Made by a program: the position numbers and the translations under genes. A DNA stretch of 64,000 nucleotides from Oceanobacillus sojae (GTDB lineage Bacteria > Bacillota > Bacilli > Bacillales > Amphibacillaceae): positions 6,961 through 70,960 of the forward strand of contig NZ_LT727813.1 of assembly GCF_900162665.1 (NCBI RefSeq), given 5' to 3'. Below, piece after piece: positions 56,005-64,000 of this stretch. Position 1 is the stretch's first letter; each line of letters begins with the position of its first letter. The notes under the pieces were generated by a model. It did no database searches and was not told where the DNA came from. It was given only the letters and a program-made list of their open reading frames with translations.

Positions 56005-56831
56005 TTAGTTAAATCTTTTTAAAGGGTTGTACAAAAATACACCAACTTTCCTACCGTTCATTCGCACGCAGCTGGCACCCGAACAGTTCCAACGGCTCTC
56101 TGGGCTGGAATGACTCGTACGCTTTGATAAAATTAAAACAGAGGTGTTAAATTCATTAATAAGATAAGAGGCATGCGAATGTCTCAGTCCTTTAACTTGA
56201 ATACGATTAACTTTTGCAAGTTTTAAGAAGCGTTGAATGATTCTAGCAATCGTCGACTTTATCATTGGCATTCCATCATAACTAAAGACGAAATCGTCCA
56301 TCCCGACTTTTGATTGTCGCTCTTTCCATTCTTTTAGCACTTATATCGTATCCTCATCTAAAGAAATGATTCGCTTTCCATTATCTGTTCTCTTATAAGC
56401 TTTTCGTTTCCAATCATTTTTATTCTTTAAATACAAAGAGTGGTGGACTCGAAGACGTTTATTTTTGAAATCAATGTCTTCCCACCATAGAACTGTTCCT
56501 TCATTCACATGTATCCTTGCCATGAAATACGTCCATAACATTACAAAACACAAGTGCTCATAAAAAACATCCAGACAAATCACAGAAATAACTTTTTCAA
56601 ACTCCGTTTTTGTCCAATAAGGAACAACCGCTTTTCCTTTAGGGATTGCTTTTACTTTTTTAGAAATATTAACTTCGAGGTATTGCATATCAACTACTGC
56701 TTTCCTTGTTGATTTGTCGGTCCTTTTTTTCGGAGCCTTTTTCCCGTAATACGGTCGGTTCCCAGCTCTGTTTCATAAAAATATTGTCCAGACCGACCAA
56801 CATAAACACCAGCATATTTTGTTCTAGCCAT
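56005..56831 (-). pseudogene. int: Tyrosine recombinase of a Tn916/phage-type element, broken
   Basis: The N-terminus from 56831 reads ARTKYAGVYVGRSGQYFYET, then ELGTDRITGKRLRKKG, an AP2-like arm-binding domain, and stops near 56692. It then continues as VVPYWTKTEFEKVISVICLD and VHHSLYLKNKNDWKRKAYKR, then DNGKRIISLDEDTI, where a TAA (56343-56341) interrupts the frame. The catalytic part KGLRHSHASYLINEFN follows. After that the end is unrelated and the last Tyr is lost. Three defects make it inactive. Confidence 0.8.
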
Positions 56832-57360
56832 GACTGTTTTCCTCCGATTCTAGTTCACATCCTAGAATCGGCTTGTCTAATGATTCGTATCAAAGTATAT
56901 TTGGGATATCCAAGTTGAATTAAATCATCTTTTGTGATCAGGTCCTTCATTAAATGTATACCTTCTTTTTCATTAACAGAAGAATACATACTAGAAACGA
57001 CTGTTTTCTAATTTACTTAAAAAATCAGACGGCTACTGGTAGCAGCTCCACGGGAATTTCACCCCTGCAAGTATTTCTTCCAGTCCCATTCATTGCCTGC
57101 GACGCTTTGAACGCTCGAACAACGACGATAGGAGAGTATCGTTATATCTATTGATGTATCTTCGCCAGTCATTCACCACAATGACATTAGATAGCTTTTT
57201 TATCGCTCGTTTCTATAGAAAGTCATGGCGCAAATATCAGGTGGCTCAACATCATTAGAACGTATCTGATTTTTTGATATATAACATGGTGTTATTCGCC
57301 ATGCTGTTTTGTCAAAGTACAATAATCTATAGTGAAAGGGGATTATGATTCATGGTGAAA
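56832..57360. other. Gap between integrase and HTH relics
   Basis: Probably the former xis region of the Tn916-like element. I see no intact xis. Sequence is a mix of short broken frames. Confidence 0.35.
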
Positions 57361-57612
57361 TTATATCTTGAAAGCCAAAACAGATTGCATTAGCTTGGAT
57401 CGTAAACGAGATTGCATATCTCCATCTATATCCCAGTAAGTATTATCCTGTTCATCTCGCAGCTTTCTCATGGATAAACTGGCAATATAACTGTCATAGT
57501 GTTTCACTACAAGCCTTAACGCTTCGGCTTCACCCGCGTTTGCAGCGATAATTATCGGATACGGCAACAAACCACGTTCATCATTTTGAATGCTTATGTT
57601 ATTCATTTGCAT
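57361..57612 (-). CDS. Tn916 Orf8-like helix-turn-helix protein
   Basis: 83 residues: GLLPYPIIIAANAGEAEALR, LVVKHYDSYIASLSMRKLRD, then SRLRSKLMQSVLAFKI. The PYP-II-AA-GE-EA--VVKHYDSYIA pattern is that of the small regulatory HTH protein found beside the sigma-like gene in Tn916-type conjugative elements. It overlaps the end of the broken sigma-like gene, as in those elements. It appears intact. Confidence 0.75.
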   Translation of the reverse strand: MQMNNISIQNDERGLLPYPIIIAANAGEAEALRLVVKHYDSYIASLSMRKLRDEQDNTYWDIDGDMQSRLRSKLMQSVLAFKI

Positions 57613-58033
57613 GTTCCTCCAAAAATCGTTTTAACCGTTTTAAAGCACTGGTTCGTCGATAATGCACAGTTCGACGAGGTACATTCAGTCGTTGACTAAT
57701 TTCCTCATCTGATAGATGAAGAAATTAGTATAAGAGGACAAGATTACGCTTCTCTTCTGATAATGAGTGCATGGCTTCTGCTAGTAATTTTGTCGTAATT
57801 TTCTTATCTACAATTTGAAAACCGTCTTTATTACCCTCACCATAATTATCTACAGAATAAAGTTGATTCGCTTCATAAGGCGTTAAATCAGAGAACGTTT
57901 TCTCTTTCGACCGTTGACGCTTTCGTTCTTTGTAGATATCAATGGCGACATTCTTTAATACACGTTTGCAGAACGCATTAAATGCACAGCGTATTTGCCA
58001 TTCGGTACGATTAGGTGCTATCATGCATGTCAT
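57607..58033 (-). pseudogene. Tn916 Orf7-like sigma factor with nonsense mutation
   Basis: NRTEWQIRCAFNAFCKRVLK, KNVAIDIYKERKRQRSKEKT, LLAEAMHSLSEEKRNLVLLY and then TAA (57727-57725). In the same frame after the stop the sigma region 4 continues: FLHLSDEEISQRLNVPRRTV, HYRRTSALKRLKRFLEEHAN. One in-frame stop separates the two parts. In Tn916 this protein drives conjugation gene expression. Confidence 0.8.
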
Positions 58034-58132
58034 CTCCCTTCACAATACTGCAAAGGTGGGTGATGATTTCCCCTTTCATAACCTTCAACGTTAAACATTT
58101 AAAATTGGCAAAGATTTGAGAGATAAAAAATA

Positions 58133-58160
58133 AACCCAACTGAAAATGAACAGTTGGGTT
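58133..58160. terminator. Perfect 10-bp stem-loop
   Basis: AACCCAACTG (58133-58142) pairs with CAGTTGGGTT (58151-58160) around 8 nt. No T-run follows. The rest of 58034-58409 holds no gene that I can recognise. Confidence 0.5.
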
Positions 58161-58409
58161 GGATAAATTAAAAATATATTTAAACCATGTTTACAATCTT
58201 GCAAAATATGGTCTTATTTATTTCTCTTGGATGGCACTTAAGGCATCACTATTATGTTTGAATACGTCTGTTTAACCTACTAAAGTCTTCAACTAATTTG
58301 ATCTCAATTGGAAGTTTTGCTGATTTCACCTGTTTTAAAGATGATAGTCAGTAGGTAAACATGTCATGCCAAACCAACAATTACTACTCTTTTTTATTCA
58401 TTAGGAAGC

Positions 58410-59336
58410 TCATTTCATTTTCTTTAGTACCACATTTGCTAATGTTTCAATAAATTCTGGAAGAGCGTTTGGCATTTCAGGACGATAGTAGCTTGCTCCA
58501 ATCTCATCACAGACTACTTTACATTCATAATCATTATCATATAAAACTTCAAGGTGATCTGCCACAAAGCCGACAGGTGTATAAACAAATGCTTTGTATC
58601 CTTCTTTATTATATAATTCGCGAGTTAGATCCTGAACATCCGGTCCAAGCCAAGGGTCTGGAGTGTTTCCCTCACTTTGCCAGCCTACTTCATAATTTTT
58701 TACATCTGCAGCTTCTGCTATTAATTGTGCTGTTTCCTCTAATTGCTGTTTATATGGATCTCCATGTTGCAGAATTTTTTTTGGAAGACTATGAGCAGAT
58801 ACGATTAATACAGTATTATTTTTTTCTTCTGCTGACATATCCGCAAAGGTATTTTGCACGCCTTTTGCCCAGAAATCAATAAATCCTGGTTCTGTATACC
58901 AATCTTGAACAGACTCCATTTTTATACCGTATTTTTCAGCTGTACTATTTGCACGTTCATTATACAATTTCACGCTAAATGTAGAGTAGTGTGGCGCTAA
59001 AACGATAGAAACTGCTGCTTCTATACCATCTTTCGCCATTTTTTCTACGGCCTCCTCAATAAATGGAGCAATATGTTTTAAACCGATGTAAGCTTTAAAT
59101 TCATATTCATCTTGTAATTCATTCAATTTATTTTCTAATGCATGCGTTTGTTCTTGGGTTATTTTTTCCAAAGGTGAGATGCCGCCAATTGCTTCATACC
59201 GATCTTTTAAATCCTGTAGCGCATCTGGCTCCGGCCTTCTGCCATGACGAATATGCGTGTAATAAGGTTCAATATCTTCTTCCTTATACGGCGTACCGTA
59301 TGCCATTACTAATAATCCTAATTTCTTCTTTTTCAT
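58410..59336 (-). CDS. cpfC: Coproporphyrin III ferrochelatase
   Basis: Inserts Fe2+ into coproporphyrin III in the Gram-positive heme pathway (older name HemH). 308 residues from the ATG at 59336, with GAGGTG 8 nt upstream. Typical text: [54 protein letters not shown], the metal-site [30 protein letters not shown] and [19 protein letters not shown] with the catalytic Glu. It is not next to other hem genes here. The Fur box at 60003 may reach it through the yisL transcript. Confidence 0.93.
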   Translation of the reverse strand: MKKKKLGLLVMAYGTPYKEEDIEPYYTHIRHGRRPEPDALQDLKDRYEAIGGISPLEKITQEQTHALENKLNELQDEYEFKAYIGLKHIAPFIEEAVEKMAKDGIEAAVSIVLAPHYSTFSVKLYNERANSTAEKYGIKMESVQDWYTEPGFIDFWAKGVQNTFADMSAEEKNNTVLIVSAHSLPKKILQHGDPYKQQLEETAQLIAEAADVKNYEVGWQSEGNTPDPWLGPDVQDLTRELYNKEGYKAFVYTPVGFVADHLEVLYDNDYECKVVCDEIGASYYRPEMPNALPEFIETLANVVLKKMK

Positions 59337-59535
59337 TTCCAATACACCTCGTTACGTTTTGTTGTTCAAAAGTTAGGAAATAAGTCTTCTTTTCAAGGAA
59401 AGACATAATTTTCCAATATGATTATCTTTATCTAGTGTAGTAGCCTAATTAGTGTATCTTGCTTTCATGGTGATTCTGGGAAGATATTATGAGTCCACTT
59501 AATTCATTGAAATTCATCAAAGAAAGAACGATAAG

Positions 59536-59901
59536 CTAAAAACTAATGATTTTGGCAGCAATCAATACAACCAAGACTAAAGCAATAATAAATTGAGTCC
59601 AATAACTTTTTGTAGAAGGACCGTTCTCCTTTCTTACAACTGATTTAGAAAGAATTAGTTCCATCATCCATATAAGCCATAGTGCTAAAATACCTTTGAT
59701 AACATACAACCATGGGAAGTTGAGCGTAATTAACATTCCAAGCCCAGAAATAATCATAATTACATAAAACAGACGTAATATCATTTGCGTTATTTTTTTA
59801 CTCTTAGGTTTTCCCATTTTCAATAAGATAAATGAAATGATAAAAAGCAAGATAGTGATTTCCCACAAGCCTGAATGTGATTGAAATAACATATTATACA
59901 T
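59536..59901 (-). CDS. yisL: YisL-family (UPF0344/DUF1516) membrane protein
   Basis: 121 residues from the ATG at 59901 with GAGGAGG 9 nt upstream. Four hydrophobic helices (about 10-28, 40-60, 65-85 and 100-120) and the SHSGLWEITILLFIISFILL start are typical of the YisL family. No function is known. A Fur box lies 102 bp upstream on the same transcription unit, so iron control is likely. The ferrochelatase gene lies about 200 bp downstream. Confidence 0.8.
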   Translation of the reverse strand: MYNMLFQSHSGLWEITILLFIISFILLKMGKPKSKKITQMILRLFYVIMIISGLGMLITLNFPWLYVIKGILALWLIWMMELILSKSVVRKENGPSTKSYWTQFIIALVLVVLIAAKIISF

Positions 59902-60002
59902 CTTTATCATCCTCCTCAATAATTTTATAGCTATCCGCTATTAGTTTTTACTGTATATACACCCTGTTTTGATAACCATCATGTTATCACCTAAAATGGT
60001 AA

Positions 60003-60017
60003 TGATAATCATTATCA
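60003..60017. promoter_or_regulatory. Perfect Fur box
   Basis: TGATAATCATTATCA matches the B. subtilis 7-1-7 Fur consensus TGATAATnATTATCA at every defined position. The only gene reading away from it is yisL on the minus strand. The rest of 59920-60321 has no gene. Confidence 0.85.
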
Positions 60018-60321
60018 TTAAAAAAGAGTACACTTAATCTAAGTTTCTTTTTTAATGGTTATTTTAGTTCATGAACTTAGCCATAATAACACTAAAAAAT
60101 CTTTCTTGGTATGTTAGCCGATATCGAATAGAGACAAGCACTAATGAATAAACAAACATTTTTATAGTTCTGTCCATCATTCAAATCTTTTTTATACATA
60201 AATATTTTAATAGTTAAGTTACCGCACTGGATTAATTATGTTGAAAAAAGCCATATTAGTAGGATTGACTCAAATGATACGCTTGCTTCTCCTAATGAAG
60301 CAAAGAATGATTTAGGTAGCT

Positions 60322-61704
60322 TTATGCATTAAGTCTATTTTTAAGGGATTTATCATCTACTCTCATTTTCTGTCTTTTTGTCACTGATTTCTCCAAAGCA
60401 AGCACTACCATTGCCAATATCACCGTAATGGCCGCAAGAATGAAAGCATTGCTGTATGAAGGATGAGCAGACTCGTTTAACATATTCCATTGTCCACTAT
60501 TGAGTTCAAGAAAACGGCTAAACAATGCCGAGCCAATTGCTGCGCCTAAAAAAATCATAAAGGTGAATAATCCTGTACCCGTACCAGCTTCATTGGGCTG
60601 TAAAATTTCTGATATGCGATTGGTAAGAGCTGATTGATTCGCAGTAAAGCCTAAGCATACAACAATTAGCAGTACAGATATCCAAATTGGAGAGCCTCCA
60701 ACAAATGTGGAAAGAGCCAGAAAAACAATGGTCATACAGATAAAGCTTAATTGATTCATAAACCGATTTCCCCGTTTAGCAATTAATAATCCAATCTGCG
60801 AACCTAAAATGATTGTCATCACCCCTCCTGGAAACAAAACAAGACCAATCAAACTAGTTGACAATCCATTTACCTCTGCAAGCATTAAAGGAAGAATGAA
60901 AATTCCTGCCATATAAGCAATGGAGTTTAACAAACCCATGAAAAGGACGAGACTAAATGGGACATTTTTCAATATGGCAATTTTAATAAATGGCTCGTTT
61001 ACACGTTGAGCTTGCCAGACGAACAGAACAAAAAAGACTACAGCAAAGATAAATAGCCAAGCTGTCACATTAATTCCCATCAACAGAGACGTAATCGCTA
61101 GCATGAATAAAATGGCTCCCACCTGATCAAAACGCCTGCCTGTCTTGACTTCCTCTTTCGGTGCATATTTAAGATAAAATGGAAGCGTAATTAAACTTAA
61201 AAACGATATCAAAAATAAACTGCCCCATCCGAAAGAATCTGTTAAAAATCCACCCAGCATCGGACCAATTGCACTTCCAAGCGACACCATAGCAAACACC
61301 ATGCCAAGCGCATAACCGCGTTTTTCTTCTGGATAATATCGTGCGGCAGCTACTAGGCTTAACGTAGGGAGAGTCCCCCCTCCTATCCCCTGAAGGATTC
61401 GGGCCGCAATGATGAATGAATAGTTCGGGCTCATGAACCCAATCAAAGAACCCGTCATAAAAATAGCTATTCCGATAACAAACAAGTGACGAATCGGATA
61501 TCTATCAGACATTTTTCCAATAACAACTGCTGCAATACCGTTGAACAAACTGAAAATAGCTGTAATCCAGCTTACTTCAGAAGGCGTTAAAGCAAATACC
61601 TTTCTGAATTCCGGAATCGCAACATTCATCATGGTTACGTTCATTGCATTAAACAAAACCATATAACACATGGAAAAAAGTAATAACTTTTGTTTTTTTG
61701 TCAT
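60322..61704 (-). CDS. DHA2-family MFS transporter (14-helix drug exporter type)
   Basis: 460 residues. Proton antiporter marks include the motif A-like GKMSDRYPIRHLF, the motif C-like GPMLGGFLTDSFGW, and RILQGIGGGTLPTLSLVAAA. The family exports drugs, dyes or tetracycline-type compounds or small metabolites. Its end carries a basic tail (KRQKMRVDDKSLKNRLNA). It is monocistronic and has no partner regulator within 300 bp. The Fur box is on its far side and does not control it. Confidence 0.87.
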   Translation of the reverse strand: MTKKQKLLLFSMCYMVLFNAMNVTMMNVAIPEFRKVFALTPSEVSWITAIFSLFNGIAAVVIGKMSDRYPIRHLFVIGIAIFMTGSLIGFMSPNYSFIIAARILQGIGGGTLPTLSLVAAARYYPEEKRGYALGMVFAMVSLGSAIGPMLGGFLTDSFGWGSLFLISFLSLITLPFYLKYAPKEEVKTGRRFDQVGAILFMLAITSLLMGINVTAWLFIFAVVFFVLFVWQAQRVNEPFIKIAILKNVPFSLVLFMGLLNSIAYMAGIFILPLMLAEVNGLSTSLIGLVLFPGGVMTIILGSQIGLLIAKRGNRFMNQLSFICMTIVFLALSTFVGGSPIWISVLLIVVCLGFTANQSALTNRISEILQPNEAGTGTGLFTFMIFLGAAIGSALFSRFLELNSGQWNMLNESAHPSYSNAFILAAITVILAMVVLALEKSVTKRQKMRVDDKSLKNRLNA

Positions 61705-61993
61705 TTTTATTCCCTCTTATCTAACTTAAAAAATAATCCTCAGTTTCTGAAAATACAATATTAATCTACCTTTCAAATAGTAAAAACAATTACTTAGGGA
61801 TTAAAGACATATATATTTTATGAATTTTTATCATCCCTATTTTCAATATAAAATCCCCATTCGTTTTACATTACGACCATGTTTTCCCTCAAGGAAATTA
61901 TTATGCGTTAAGGCAACATAATGATATAGCTATCTAATTTTTAAATGAGGGAAGTCCCGCTACACATGATACTGTAACAGGATTTATTAAAAG
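61705..61993. other. Gap between MFS gene and sufB
   Basis: AT-rich sequence containing the promoter region of the MFS gene and the 3' end of the suf transcript. No clear terminator or gene is seen. Confidence 0.35.
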
Positions 61994-63391
61994 TTATCCA
62001 ATGGAACCTTCCATTTCGAAGCTGATCAATCTATTCATTTCTACTGCATATTCCATTGGAAGTTCCTTTGTAAATGGTTCAATAAAGCCCATAACAATCA
62101 TTTCTGTTGCTTCTACTTCTGTTAAACCGCGGCTCATTAGATAGAAAAGCTGTTCCTCAGATACTTTCGAAACTTTTGCTTCGTGTTCTAAGGAAATATT
62201 GTCATTTAGAATTTCATTGTATGGGATCGTATCCGAAGTAGATTCGTTATCCATTATTAGTGTATCGCACTCAATATTGGAACGAGCCCCCTCCGCTTTA
62301 CGTCCAAAGTGTACTAAACCACGGTAAGATACTTTCCCACCTTGTTTAGAAATAGATTTAGAAACAATAGTAGAAGACGTATTTGGAGCCAAGTGATGCA
62401 TTTTCGCACCGGCGTCTTGTAATTGTCCTTTTCCTGCTAAAGCGATAGAAAGTGTATTTCCTCGTGCACCTTCTCCTTTTAGAAGGATGGATGGATATTT
62501 CATCGTCAGCTTAGAACCAATGTTTCCATCAATCCATTCCATTGTTGCATTCGCATCACAAACAGCACGTTTTGTAACAAGGTTATACACATTGTTCGCC
62601 CAGTTTTGAATTGTAGTATAACGGCAGTAGCCATCTTTTTTAACAATTATTTCTACAACAGCACTATGAAGAGAGTTTGTTGTATAAACTGGTGCTGTAC
62701 AGCCCTCTACATAGTGTACAGATGCTTCTTCATCAACAATGATAAGCGTACGTTCAAACTGTCCCATATTTTCGGAGTTAATACGGAAGTATGCTTGTAA
62801 TGGTGTTGTTGCTTTTACGCCCTTTGGTACATAAATAAATGAACCGCCAGACCATACCGCAGAATTTAATGCAGCGAATTTATTATCAGAATAAGGAACA
62901 ATCGTTCCAAAGTATTCTTTAAATAGTTCTTCGTTTTCTTTCAGTGCAGTGTCTGTATCTTTAAATACAATACCAAGCTCTTGAAGATCTTCTTTTAAGC
63001 TGTGGTAAACAACCTCTGATTCATACTGTGCAGATACACCAGCAAGATATTTTTGTTCAGCCTCTGGTATACCCAGCTTATCAAAAGCCTGCTTAATCTC
63101 TGCAGGCACTTCCTCCCAGCTTCTTCCTTGCTTTTCAGTGGGCTTGACATAATAAACAATTTCATCAAAGTCTAAACCTGAGAGATCTCCGCCCCATTGC
63201 GGCATTGGACGCTTGTAGAAATGCTCTAATGCCTTCAGACGGTAGTCAAGCATCCACTGCGGCTCTTCCTTCATTTTCGAAATTTCCTTAACAATATTTG
63301 GCGTTAATCCTTTTTCTGTACGGAAAATAGATACGTCTTTATCATGAAATCCATATTTATACTCTTCTATTTCCGGCATATTTTTTGCCAT
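61994..63391 (-). CDS. sufB: Fe-S cluster scaffold component SufB
   Basis: 465 residues. SufB forms the SufBC2D complex on which Fe-S clusters are built. Typical text: [60 protein letters not shown] with the scaffold cysteine, [17 protein letters not shown], and [20 protein letters not shown]. The gene is intact with GGGAGG before the ATG. In Bacillus it follows sufCDSU; here only scraps of sufS and sufU lie between it and sufD. Confidence 0.96.
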   Translation of the reverse strand: MAKNMPEIEEYKYGFHDKDVSIFRTEKGLTPNIVKEISKMKEEPQWMLDYRLKALEHFYKRPMPQWGGDLSGLDFDEIVYYVKPTEKQGRSWEEVPAEIKQAFDKLGIPEAEQKYLAGVSAQYESEVVYHSLKEDLQELGIVFKDTDTALKENEELFKEYFGTIVPYSDNKFAALNSAVWSGGSFIYVPKGVKATTPLQAYFRINSENMGQFERTLIIVDEEASVHYVEGCTAPVYTTNSLHSAVVEIIVKKDGYCRYTTIQNWANNVYNLVTKRAVCDANATMEWIDGNIGSKLTMKYPSILLKGEGARGNTLSIALAGKGQLQDAGAKMHHLAPNTSSTIVSKSISKQGGKVSYRGLVHFGRKAEGARSNIECDTLIMDNESTSDTIPYNEILNDNISLEHEAKVSKVSEEQLFYLMSRGLTEVEATEMIVMGFIEPFTKELPMEYAVEMNRLISFEMEGSIG

Positions 63392-63430
63392 TGTTAATAA
63401 CCTCCCTCGGACAGAATAAAAGCTTCTGTC

Positions 63431-64000
<570 letters not shown>

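Overview
The window looks like a low-GC Firmicute chromosome, most probably a Bacillaceae genus close to Oceanobacillus or Virgibacillus. Evidence: AT-rich DNA, strong AGGAGG-type ribosome binding sites, a B. subtilis-type Fur box, YisL, coproporphyrin ferrochelatase, a CadC/CadA cassette and DUF4183 spore-surface-type proteins. The genus is inferred from protein character only.

Layout. 1-4.1 kb: the 3' part of sodA, a frameshifted cupin and a complete IS21-type element (istA/istB). 4.6-7.5 kb: small secreted or anchored proteins, one frameshifted. 7.7-21.3 kb: regulator/effector pairs and stress genes: MerR with a 19-bp-spacer promoter, an APH-like kinase, a CynX-type exporter with a GntR regulator, ogt, a TPR-Arr fusion, an N-acetylmuramoyl-alanine amidase, a cold-shock gene, PadR with an alpha/beta hydrolase, and a DJ-1 protein. 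21.4-34.2 kb is strongly accessory: a WYL regulator cut by an IS605-type TnpB element, an istB scrap, DUF4183 genes, a cadC-cadA-oxidoreductase operon, three copies of a ~175 bp repeat, a TnpB scrap, a wrecked retron-type RT-TOPRIM gene, a wrecked MT-A70 methyltransferase and a wrecked drug exporter.

34.3-53.1 kb holds the most interesting content. Two separate LysR-controlled operons encode Fe3+/organophosphate-type (AfuA/FbpA-like) ABC importers. Operon 1 (36190-41743) is ATPase, binding protein, fused permease, a beta-CASP-like metallo-beta-lactamase, and a secreted CYTH-like protein. Operon 2 (51976-46889, minus strand) is binding protein, fused permease, ATPase, an ApaH/PrpE-like metallophosphoesterase, and a cytoplasmic CYTH protein. 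The shared logic (importer, metallo-hydrolase, triphosphate-tunnel-type protein, divergent LysR) suggests capture and breakdown of a phosphorylated or polyphosphate compound. A group II intron with LtrA sits directly after operon 1.

53.6-58.0 kb holds further relics: an IS3 orfA scrap, an MFS scrap, and a Tn916-like remnant with a nonsense-mutated sigma-like gene, an orf8-like gene and a broken integrase. A VOC protein and a PadR regulator with two palindromic operators lie among them. 58.4-64 kb returns to core genes: ferrochelatase and yisL under a perfect Fur box, an MFS exporter, and sufB and sufD. Between sufD and sufB only the first ~38 codons of sufS and the last ~25 of sufU survive, so this suf operon has lost its cysteine desulfurase and sulfur-transfer genes.

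No tRNA, rRNA or CRISPR array was seen.
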